A stretch of 13,054 bases of DNA from DATGZX01 sp035296965 (GTDB taxonomy: Bacteria; Planctomycetota; Planctomycetia; Gemmatales; Gemmataceae): positions 1 through 13,054 of the forward strand of contig DATGZX010000438.1 in NCBI GenBank assembly GCA_035296965.1, read 5' to 3'. Under the pieces are notes generated by a model. The model searched no databases and had not been told where the DNA came from. It was given only the letters and a program-made list of their open reading frames with translations. The position numbers and the translations under genes were made by a program. Positions 1 through 5,071 of this stretch are shown here, piece by piece (position 1 is the first letter of the stretch; every line of letters begins with the position of its first letter).

Positions 1-231
1 CAGCGAATACCCCGCTCGACAGCCCAACTGGCCCTTCAATGCGGCGCAGTATCTTTCGGCCAAGCGGTGGGCCGCCGTGAAGCCTTGTCGCGATGCCAGC
101 TCATCAAATTCGATGCAGACACAATAGGTGCCTTCCTCGAATCCCTTATCAAGCTTCACCTCCAGCCCGGTTCTCTCCAGGCGGTGCTCAGCCAGCACGG
201 CCCAGTTCTCGTTTTCGCCTACTCCAGTCAT
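1..231 (-). CDS. Hypothetical protein, partial (runs off the left edge)
   Basis: An open frame on the minus strand reads 77 codons from an ATG at 231 to the window edge without a stop. The protein starts MTGVGENENWAVLAEHRL and continues with TGLEVKLDKGF, YCVCIEFDELASRQGF and AAHRLAERYCAALKGQLGC. Codon choice (GAG, CTG, GAC/GAT, GGC) and the mix of residues look like real coding sequence. The start at 231 is preferred because GGAGG lies 11 nt upstream (243-247). The frame stays open further upstream to a TAG near 471, so an ATG at 420 is an alternative start; that extension is rich in Cys and Arg in its first half and less convincing. I do not recognise a family. It is transcribed away from the par genes. 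Function unknown. Confidence 0.6.
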   Translation of the reverse strand, partial: MTGVGENENWAVLAEHRLERTGLEVKLDKGFEEGTYCVCIEFDELASRQGFTAAHRLAERYCAALKGQLGCRAGYSL

Positions 232-551
232 CTCTCTGCTTACCTCCGGCCACCACTCATAGCGCAGCCGGATTTCGGAGTTAAGCGAATTCTGCTCGAA
301 GTCCAAATCGTGTCGGCAGGGTGCGTTCCTGCATACTGTGGCTGGCCGGCAACACCCGACGAGGATGCTCGATCCAAGTCGTGCCAATGGCAAGCAATCG
401 CAGCCAGGGGCAGATGTCATTTTCAGTTCACCATTGAAATGACAACCTAGCAAATCCGCCTACTGCAATGGTAACTGACAAAACCATTCGTCAGCTATGC
501 GCTTCAGCAGTAGACCAATTAACCAGCTAACGGCTTCAGCGAGTGACTGTA
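232..551. other. Intergenic stretch between divergent ORFs
   Basis: This 320-bp stretch lies between the left-edge minus-strand gene and the small plus-strand ORF at 552. The minus frame of the left gene remains open through 232-420, so part may be coding if the ATG at 420 is used. A plus-strand frame at 67-450 opposite that gene has the look of an antisense shadow. I see no RNA gene, strong promoter or repeat here. Confidence 0.4.
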
Positions 552-722
552 ATGAGCAGCTGCGAGGAAGTAATTCCCGAAAGTTGGGCATTGAATTATG
601 CCAAGCCGCCTGAGCCGAAGCCAGACTTCCACGGCAGCGGTCACCTGGAATGGTGTGAAGAAAATGATGAGTTGGGACATCTACTGAAGAAGACTTCTGA
701 AATCACTGAAATCGTCTTCTGA
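552..722 (+). CDS. Possible small acidic protein, 56 residues
   Basis: An ATG at 552 opens a frame of 56 codons ending in TGA at 720-722. The product begins MSSCEEVIPESWALNYAKP, contains PEPKPDFHGSGHLEWCEEND in the middle and ends KKTSEITEIVF. It is acidic, with two Cys (one in CEE, one in WCEE) and two Trp, and has no membrane segment. No convincing Shine-Dalgarno is seen; an in-frame GTG at 543 is another possible start. Composition is protein-like and differs from the repeat-rich DNA that follows, but the length is short enough for chance. It lies 538 bp before parA on the same strand. No family recognised. Confidence 0.35.
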   Translation: MSSCEEVIPESWALNYAKPPEPKPDFHGSGHLEWCEENDELGHLLKKTSEITEIVF

Positions 723-782
723 CAATGACAACAGAAAAGTCCAGCGATCGCAGAAAGTCAAAAGTTACGTGCAGGCATCTTC

Positions 783-842
783 CCTAAGCTTCGCTTAGGC
801 AAAATTGCACCGTGCAAGTTTGGGAACTTTCCCCGGGAAAGT
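783..842. repeat. Three consecutive short palindromes
   Basis: Three perfect inverted repeats follow one another in 60 bp. At 783-799 CCTAAGC and GCTTAGG flank TTC. At 805-817 TTGCAC and GTGCAA flank a single C. At 826-842 ACTTTCCC and GGGAAAGT flank a single C. The near-zero spacers suggest protein-binding palindromes more than RNA hairpins, and no T-run follows, so a terminator is unlikely. They sit at the left border of the GCYTGC repeat field upstream of parA and may be part of the same partition or regulatory site. Confidence 0.55.
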
Positions 843-863
843 CCGCAGGTCAGTCAGTCGGCT

Positions 864-1238
864 GGCTTTCATGCCTGCCAGCAGGCTTGCTTGTAGGCCG
901 TATGCCAAGCTGGCCTGTTGTCATGCTTACAGGCAAGCTTGCTTGCTGACATTAACGCCTGAAAGCCTGCTTTCCTGCTTGATGGCTTTCATGCTTGCGT
1001 TCCGTCAATATGCCAAGCATTCAAGCAAGGATGCCGTCACTATTTCTTGTAAGCCAGACAGCCTGCAAGCTTGCATGACACTCGGCTTACATGCTTGTCT
1101 GTCGTCAAGACGGCAAGCTTTTATGCCATAACGCCAGCACACTTTCTTGCAATCTGGCTGGCCAGCAGACTTGCCTGTAAGCCTGTTTTCTTTCCGACAG
1201 GTAAGCCTGCTGCACATATTGCTTGCAATCATGCCTGC
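864..1238. repeat. Candidate partition centromere: field of GCYTGC/GCARGC repeats upstream of parA
   Basis: The word GCYTGC or its complement GCARGC starts at 873, 881, 885, 933, 937, 941, 965, 993, 1061, 1065, 1069, 1113, 1205, 1221 and 1233, far more often than expected by chance in about 370 bp. Several copies overlap into palindromes: GCCTGC-CA-GCAGGC at 873-886, GCAAGCTTGC at 933-942 and again at 1065-1074. GCTGGCCAGC at 1157-1166 is a further palindrome. A longer unit, GGCTTTCATGC followed by TATGCCAAGC, occurs at 864-910 and again at 984-1018, 120 bp apart. Small-ParA (type Ib) systems carry their centromere directly upstream of parA, so this is the expected place for a site bound by the ribbon-helix-helix partner. 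The repeats also explain the open frames here rich in Ala, Cys and Leu. The role is inferred. Confidence 0.6.
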
Positions 1239-1259
1239 ACGTGGGGTATGGTCTGCCGC

Positions 1260-1937
1260 ATGATTATCGTGGTCGCAAATTCCAAGGGCGGGGTCGGCAA
1301 GTCGACGGTCGCCGTTCATCTCGCCGCCTGGCTGCACGAGCAGGGGCACTCGGTGATTCTGGCCGATTGCGACACGCAGCAATCATCCTCCGAGTGGGCC
1401 AAGCAAGCGGTGCCGGAGATGAAAACGGTCCGCCTGGCCACTCCTGACGAAATCCTCGACGAGCTGCCGCAACTGGCAAAGGAGGCCGAGTACGTGGTCG
1501 CCGACGGCCCTGGCAGCAACACGGAAACGAGCCGCGCGTTACTCTTGCGCGCCGACCTGGCTCTTGTCCCCTGCAAGGCCAGCATGCTGGAAGTGCGCGC
1601 GCTCGTCCAGGCAACCAAGACCTTAAAGCACGCCCAAGGCATTCGCAAAGGCCACCCCAAAGCGCTCATCGTGCTGAGCATGGTAGGGAAAAACTACCGG
1701 CTCACCGAGGACATGAAGGAAGCGGCCAAGGCTCTCCATTTGCGCATGGCCAAGACCGCGCTCACACTCAAGCAAATCTACGCCGACGCGCCCGGCCAGG
1801 GGGCTGTCGTCTGGCAGCTAGGCGCCCGCGGCCGCGAGGCGACCCGCGAAATGCGGTCATTCTTCCGCGAGGCGTTGCCGGAGGCGGGTGCCGCCAAATC
1901 GCCGCGGCGCCAGGCCAAGAAAATGGCGGCAGCGTGA
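1260..1937 (+). CDS. parA: ParA-family partition ATPase (type Ib, small)
   Basis: This 225-residue protein is a deviant Walker A ATPase that would position plasmid copies over the nucleoid before cell division. The P-loop KGGVGKST is at residues 9-16 with the signature lysine K9. The A' motif ADCDTQQSSSEW (D36, D38) and the Walker B-like VVADGPG (residues 79-85, D82) follow at normal distances. The protein begins almost at the P-loop and so lacks the N-terminal helix-turn-helix of type Ia ParA, which with its length places it with ParF/VirC1-like small ParAs. The frame is open upstream to 1071, but that part translates the repeat field, so ATG 1260 is chosen; ATG 1248 (MVCRM) is an alternative. 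No strong ribosome binding site is visible. The next gene starts 20 bp downstream, forming an operon. Confidence 0.94.
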   Translation: MIIVVANSKGGVGKSTVAVHLAAWLHEQGHSVILADCDTQQSSSEWAKQAVPEMKTVRLATPDEILDELPQLAKEAEYVVADGPGSNTETSRALLLRADLALVPCKASMLEVRALVQATKTLKHAQGIRKGHPKALIVLSMVGKNYRLTEDMKEAAKALHLRMAKTALTLKQIYADAPGQGAVVWQLGARGREATREMRSFFREALPEAGAAKSPRRQAKKMAAA

Positions 1938-1945
1938 AACCTAAG

Positions 1946-1956
1946 AGGGGAGGGAG
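1946..1956 (+). promoter_or_regulatory. Ribosome binding site that fixes the start of the ParA partner gene
   Basis: A purine-rich run containing GGGGAGGGAG ends 1 bp before the ATG at 1958. It supports that ATG over the in-frame GTG at 1934, which overlaps the parA stop codon. Confidence 0.6.
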
Positions 1957-1957
1957 T

Positions 1958-2296
1958 ATGGGAGAACGCAGAACACTCGTGGAAGCTTTGAAACCGGACA
2001 GCGGCGTGGACCGCACTGTCGAAGAAGAGTTCGTGTTTAACAAGAACCCGAAATCGTCGGCAGCGACCCGGCCCCAGCCACCGGCGCCGGTTGATGATAT
2101 CGGGGAAGGGAAGGGGCGAACGGGAAACGCCGTAAGCCGGGTGCCCTTTACGACGCGTCTCCGAACCGACTATTCCGCTGCACTCAAGCGCGCATCGTTG
2201 GAACGGCAACTCAAAGGCGTGTTCCCCAATACGCTCCAGGACATGCTCGAAGAAGCCCTGCAGCCGTGGCTTCGATCCAACGGCTATCTGAGCTGA
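1958..2296 (+). CDS. ParA partner: putative ribbon-helix-helix centromere-binding protein
   Basis: This 112-residue protein directly follows parA. The N-terminal part (MGERRTLVEALKP, VDRTVEEEFVF) leads into a Pro/Ala-rich linker at about residues 30-60. The C-terminal part fits a ribbon-helix-helix fold: a strand RVPFTTRLR (61-69), a helix over about 70-87, a turn near VFPN, and a second helix LQDMLEEALQPWL (93-105). Small ParAs normally pair with ribbon-helix-helix adaptors such as ParG, which bind the upstream centromere, contact ParA through a flexible arm and repress the par promoter. That role is inferred here from position and predicted fold. The start is set by the strong Shine-Dalgarno; GTG 1934 would add 8 residues. 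Confidence 0.75.
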   Translation: MGERRTLVEALKPDSGVDRTVEEEFVFNKNPKSSAATRPQPPAPVDDIGEGKGRTGNAVSRVPFTTRLRTDYSAALKRASLERQLKGVFPNTLQDMLEEALQPWLRSNGYLS

Positions 2297-2408
2297 ATCC
2301 GTGGAGGGGAGGGGGCTGACCGCACTGGCCTGCCTCCAGGACGCCCGCGCAATCGTTGGTTATTTCATTTGAATCCTGGCGTTTCCTGGTCTAATGTCCG
2401 GTTGCAAT

Positions 2409-2423
2409 CCGCCCTCAGGGCGG
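2409..2423. promoter_or_regulatory. Palindrome upstream of rep, possible operator
   Basis: CCGCCCT and AGGGCGG flank a single C, giving a perfect 15-bp odd palindrome 27 bp before the chosen rep start. Initiators of iteron plasmids often repress their own promoter by binding an inverted repeat there as dimers. The sequence does not resemble the iteron core, so the binding protein is uncertain. It could also be a small hairpin in the rep leader. Confidence 0.35.
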
Positions 2424-2450
2424 CCGAACACATTAACCGGGACACGGCCC

Positions 2451-3377
2451 ATGACCAAACGGCTCCCGCCCAGGGGCAATGATCAATCCGACCTCTTCAC
2501 TGCCAACTTCGCAGACATACCGATCCGCGACCAGCGTGACACGATGGAGCGCCCGTTTTTCAGCCTGGCCAAGAAGCCGCGCTTCGCGCCCATCGATTAC
2601 CATGTCGGCGACGTTTGGGTCGAAGTCAGCGCCAACCCGAAATTCGGCATCGCCACGATCTGGGACGCGGACATCCTGATTTGGGCATCGACGCAGATCA
2701 CGGAAGCCTTAGACCGCGGCGTGAACGCTAGCCGCGTCATCCGCTTTCACCCCCACCAGATGCTCAAAGCGATCCGCCGGACGACCGGTGGCGAACATTA
2801 CCGGCGTCTTCGCGCCGCACTGGAACGGCTCACCCACACCGCCGTCCGAACCAACATCCGCGCCGAGGGCAAGAACAAAACCGCCTCATTCCACTGGCTG
2901 GAAAGCTGGACCGAGGTGACCGACGAGAAAACCGGCGAAACGACGGGAATGACCTTAACGCTGCCTGACTGGCTGTTCGATGGCATTCTTATGAAAGGCG
3001 GCGTTCTGACCATCCACGAAGACTATTTCCTGCTTACCGGCGGCATCGAACGCTGGCTCTATCGCGTCGCCCGCAAACATGCCGGGCAACAGGAGCATGG
3101 CTGGCAGTTCACCATGCGCCAGCTCTATGAGAAATCCGGGGCCTCGTCGCGTTTCTCCGACTTTGCCCTCGACGTTCGCAAAGTCGTCGAGGCGGATTCA
3201 CTCCCGGAATATACGGCGATGATGCACAAGAACGAGGAGGGGGAGGAGGTCATCCACTTCCTGAAGCGCACTTTGCTTGCCGTAGGTGACCCGAGATACG
3301 AGACTCCCCGGCATCCCCGGCGCCGCATTGCCCGCGGCATTACCTCGAAATCGACTAAATTCAAGCAGATAGCCTGA
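2451..3377 (+). CDS. repA: Plasmid replication initiator protein, RPA/RepA family
   Basis: This 308-residue protein matches the replication initiator protein A (RPA) family, TrfA-like initiators that bind iterons and open the origin. Recognisable blocks are RPFFSLAKKPR (about 34-44), VWVEVSANPKFGIATIWDAD (55-74), LIWASTQI, FHPHQMLKAIRRTTGG (99-114), HYRRLRAALERLTHTAVRTNI and, in the second half, GIERWLYRVARKHAG (198-212) with FTMRQLYEKSG. This fits two winged-helix domains. The C-terminus is basic (RHPRRRIARG). ATG 2451 is chosen because the conserved part starts well inside; the frame extends to an ATG at 2394, adding 19 residues, and neither start has a strong Shine-Dalgarno. The iterons begin 7 bp after the stop, the usual rep-origin arrangement. 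It probably shares regulation with the upstream par genes or has its own promoter in 2297-2450. Confidence 0.93.
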   Translation: MTKRLPPRGNDQSDLFTANFADIPIRDQRDTMERPFFSLAKKPRFAPIDYHVGDVWVEVSANPKFGIATIWDADILIWASTQITEALDRGVNASRVIRFHPHQMLKAIRRTTGGEHYRRLRAALERLTHTAVRTNIRAEGKNKTASFHWLESWTEVTDEKTGETTGMTLTLPDWLFDGILMKGGVLTIHEDYFLLTGGIERWLYRVARKHAGQQEHGWQFTMRQLYEKSGASSRFSDFALDVRKVVEADSLPEYTAMMHKNEEGEEVIHFLKRTLLAVGDPRYETPRHPRRRIARGITSKSTKFKQIA

Positions 3378-3383
3378 TACGGG

Positions 3384-3488
3384 CACGTCCTATTAGGCGT
3401 AACCAGGCGGGCCGACGGTAATGAGGCACGTCCTATTAAGCGCAAGGGCTCGCAAGAACGACCCCTAGACACGTCCTATTAAGCGCAA
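3384..3488 (+). repeat. Iterons, class A: three copies at exact 43-bp intervals
   Basis: Three direct 19-bp repeats start at 3384, 3427 and 3470. Copies 2 and 3 are identical, CACGTCCTATTAAGCGCAA, and both continue with GGGCT; copy 1 reads CACGTCCTATTAGGCGTAA. The 43-bp interval is close to four helical turns, so bound Rep molecules would lie on the same face of the DNA. These are binding sites for the initiator encoded just upstream. Confidence 0.88.
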
Positions 3489-3627
3489 GGGCTTAAGCGT
3501 AATGACGAGTGCACACGACCTGTCGGGCCATAAATGGCAGGTTGGCCAAGCAAAAACCGCCACCGCCGGGCTCATTGTTGCGAATTCGCCACAGGTAGAC
3601 GACCCAACCCTGTTGCCGACCGGCCTG

Positions 3628-3774
3628 CACGGCCTATTAGGCGCAGAATCCTAACGCTCATTTTGCTCCGCCGGCCTGTGAATTAACACGGTCTGTTAGG
3701 CGCAACTGGCACGGCCTATCAGGCGCAACCTGCCGCGGTCGAAAAGGCGCAAGGACTCGGCCTATTAGGCGCAG
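3628..3774 (+). repeat. Iterons, class B: five copies, mostly at 22-24-bp intervals
   Basis: Repeats related to CACGGCCTATTAGGCGCAA start at 3628, 3687, 3710, 3734 and 3756. The intervals are 59, 23, 24 and 22 bp, so the last four are tightly packed, roughly two helical turns apart. The copy at 3734 is degenerate in its centre (GGTCGAAAAGGCGCAA). The copies at 3628 and 3756 contain the perfect odd palindrome GCCTATTAGGC, which the class A copies lack. This cluster borders the AT-rich stretch and is the likely core of the origin. Confidence 0.87.
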
Positions 3775-3817
3775 GCAATCCCCGATTCCGGCGAAGTGTC
3801 AAAGAGATGCTGAGTGG

Positions 3818-3884
3818 CTAACTGTTTAACTTCAAGAACAGATATATAACTTACTTAACGTAAATGGCTTGTAGATAACTCATC
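3818..3884. other. AT-rich putative DNA unwinding element
   Basis: Directly beyond the last iteron the GC-rich sequence gives way to an AT-rich stretch with repeated TTAACTT/ATAACTT/TTAACG words (3826-3832, 3846-3852, 3856 on) and ATATATAAC at 3842-3850. Such tandem AT-rich words next to iterons are where initiators open the duplex. The assignment rests on position and composition. Confidence 0.6.
3870..3878 (-). promoter_or_regulatory. DnaA-box-like site
   Basis: The minus strand reads TTATCTACA, one mismatch from the DnaA box consensus TTATNCACA. It lies inside the AT-rich stretch next to the iterons, where a DnaA site is expected. A single 9-mer with a mismatch is weak evidence on its own. 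Confidence 0.4.
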
Positions 3885-3890
3885 AAGCCG

Positions 3891-4069
3891 ATCCGGAATT
3901 CACTTCTAAAATCCGAGCAAGATGCGAGAAAAAAGTCTGCATTCAGGATAAGTACCGAGCAGGAACGAAGGTCGGAGCGTCAATCAAAGAAAGGGGAGAG
4001 GGTTTGGGTCTCTTCGGGTGATCAGCGTAAAGGCGATGCGACGACGGAAAGAGCCGCCCCTTCATGTTC
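3891..4069. other. Non-coding stretch between the origin and higA
   Basis: About 180 bp separate the AT-rich origin segment from the higA stop codon. I see no convincing ORF and no terminator with a T-run for higA. Confidence 0.35.
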
Positions 4070-4393
4070 TTACAAGCTCGGTTGATAGTCGGCGGGTTTC
4101 TGCTGACGATGTGGTCTGATCGTGCCCAGCACATTGCCGGCCTGATCGCGGGCAAGGTCCAGTTCGTAACGCTTTTGCAGGTTCATCCAGAATTGCGCGC
4201 TGACGCCTAGCCATCTTTCCAGCCGTAAAGCCGTATCGGCCGTCATGCCGCGCTTGCCGGCTACGAGCTGCGAGATGCGGTTGGCAGGCACGTGCAGCTC
4301 ACGCGCCAACTGGGTCGGGGTAGTATTCAACTCGGCCAACTCGTCAGCCAGTACCTCGCCGGGGTGAATAGGATGTATCGGGCGTCTCTTCAT
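4070..4393 (-). CDS. higA: HigA-family antitoxin, helix-turn-helix
   Basis: This 107-residue protein is a typical HigA antitoxin: it binds and neutralises the HigB toxin and represses the operon through its helix-turn-helix. The family hallmark IHPGEVLADEL is at residues 9-19. The DNA-binding domain is TPTQLARELHV-PANRISQLVAGKRGMTADTA (25-55), followed by RLERWLGVSAQFWMNLQKRYEL (58-79). It lies 11 bp after higB; its Shine-Dalgarno AGGAG (4402-4406) overlaps the toxin stop codon, 8 nt before the ATG, so translation is probably coupled. Toxin-before-antitoxin order is normal for this family. The module would kill or arrest cells that lose the replicon, fitting the neighbouring par and rep genes. 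Confidence 0.95.
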   Translation of the reverse strand: MKRRPIHPIHPGEVLADELAELNTTPTQLARELHVPANRISQLVAGKRGMTADTALRLERWLGVSAQFWMNLQKRYELDLARDQAGNVLGTIRPHRQQKPADYQPSL

Positions 4394-4404
4394 GGTCTCT
4401 GCTC

Positions 4405-4698
4405 CTAGTGGTAATCCACCACTTCAATGTTAAACGCATGACTCGCGCCGTCCGGCCACTCAAAACATAGCCGCCATTGCTTGTTAATGCGGATACTGAA
4501 CTGGCCCTTGCGGTCGCCTCGCAACGCTTCAAAACGGTTGCTCGGCAACCGGCGCAAATCCTCGCGGTTTGTTGCTTCTTCCAGTATTTTGAGCCGCTTA
4601 TCCAGTTGCTGCTCAAACGCCTGAAAATCCTTTACTCTATAGCCTTCGGAAAACTGGCGAAGACGCTTGTCACGGAATTTCGGCGGTTCTTGGGACAT
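4405..4698 (-). CDS. higB: HigB-family toxin, RelE/ParE-type mRNA interferase
   Basis: This 97-residue protein matches HigB toxins, RelE-fold enzymes that cut mRNA on the ribosome. The family pattern is clear: PKFRDKRLRQFSEGY at residues 6-20, the long helix with LDKRLKILEEAT (32-43), then LPSNRFEALRGDRKGQFSIRI with NKQWRLCFEW to residue 81 and the C-terminal EVVDYH (92-97). Length is normal and no key segment is missing. The start is fixed by conserved sequence beginning at residue 6. A strong promoter lies so close that the mRNA would have almost no leader. It is the first gene of the two-gene operon with higA. Confidence 0.93.
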   Translation of the reverse strand: MSQEPPKFRDKRLRQFSEGYRVKDFQAFEQQLDKRLKILEEATNREDLRRLPSNRFEALRGDRKGQFSIRINKQWRLCFEWPDGASHAFNIEVVDYH

Positions 4699-4706
4699 GC
4701 CCCGTG

Positions 4707-4735
4707 ATTATCCCAGAATGTACGCTGTACGTCAA
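4707..4735 (-). promoter_or_regulatory. Sigma70-type promoter of higBA with overlapping operator
   Basis: On the minus strand a -35 box TTGACG (4730-4735) and a -10 box GATAAT (4707-4712) are separated by exactly 17 bp. The spacer holds GTAC-AGC-GTAC (4720-4730 on the plus strand GTACGCTGTAC), a small palindrome that HigA could bind. Transcription would start near 4700, at or within 2 nt of the higB ATG (4696-4698). Confidence 0.8.
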
Positions 4736-5071
4736 CCATACAGATTAAATTTTCAAAATGAGCTGGCCGGGGGACCGCCACGAACAGGCGAGAAGGGCGG
4801 CAATGAGCCCCTGCAAGCAAGCCAGATCGACCCTCCCATTCCTCCAGAAATCGACCAGGAAGAGAATAAAGGGGAGTGGGCTAACCTTTTGCACTCCAAG
4901 GATGCGTTCACGCTTCTCTGGCCTCTTATGGAGCTTCTTTCCATACCTTGACCTTCCTGCATAGACAGCACTGCTGTCGGCGCAGCGCGCCGTGTTACTG
5001 TGCGGGAAGGTTATTCATGATGTATTTCAATCAACTCCGTCGACTGGCTTCTCAGGAGCCGCGCGCTCACC
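4736..5071. other. Intergenic stretch between the maintenance block and the kinase
   Basis: About 335 bp lie between the higB promoter and the 3' end of the kinase gene. A perfect odd palindrome, GACAGCA-C-TGCTGTC, sits at 4964-4978. A 6-bp stem with a 3-nt loop (GGCTTC/GGAGCC, one G-T pair) lies at 5046-5060, just past the kinase stop, but without a T-run. A plus-strand frame starting at ATG 4718 runs 78 codons to 4951 with a Pro/Glu-rich middle; it starts inside the higB promoter, lacks a ribosome binding site and is not called. This is the boundary between plasmid-type and cellular-type functions. Confidence 0.4.

Larger units (their letters stand above)
3384..3890. other. oriV: Iteron-type plasmid replication origin (oriV)
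   Basis: The region downstream of rep holds eight iterons, then an AT-rich stretch (about 3818-3890) and a DnaA-box-like site, which is the standard composition of an iteron-controlled theta origin. Rep bound to the iterons would melt the AT-rich DNA and, with DnaA, load the helicase. A 50-codon frame at 3502-3654 crosses the gap between the two iteron classes and is probably chance. Nothing else coding is seen between rep and higA. Confidence 0.85.

Noticed and set aside
67..450. Plus-strand 127-codon ORF at the left end
   Set aside because: It lies opposite a minus-strand frame (1-231) with better coding character and a Shine-Dalgarno; composition looks like an antisense shadow.
805..1131. 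108-codon plus-strand ORF rich in Ala, Cys and Leu
   Set aside because: Its repeating peptide pattern (RLACRPYAKLACC) is simply the translation of the GCYTGC repeat field.
1071..1259. 63-residue N-terminal extension of ParA
   Set aside because: It translates repeat DNA; the family begins right at the P-loop, which starts 8 residues after ATG 1260.
2301..2315. Strong Shine-Dalgarno-like run GGAGGGGAGGGGG after the ParA partner gene
   Set aside because: No ATG, GTG or TTG follows at a usable distance, and the open frame there is very short.
3502..3654. 50-codon plus-strand frame between the two iteron groups
   Set aside because: It ends inside an iteron, lacks a Shine-Dalgarno and has no recognisable features; probably chance.
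3384..3774. CRISPR array
   Set aside because: The repeats are 19 bp, imperfect and unevenly spaced with some gaps of only 3-5 bp, and lie after a rep gene: iterons, not CRISPR.
4718..4951. 78-codon plus-strand frame with a Pro/Glu-rich middle
   Set aside because: Its start lies inside the higB promoter and no ribosome binding site is present; kept only as a note in the intergenic entry.
5046..5060. Rho-independent terminator of the kinase gene
   Set aside because: The stem is only 6 bp with one G-T pair and there is no T-run after it on the minus strand.
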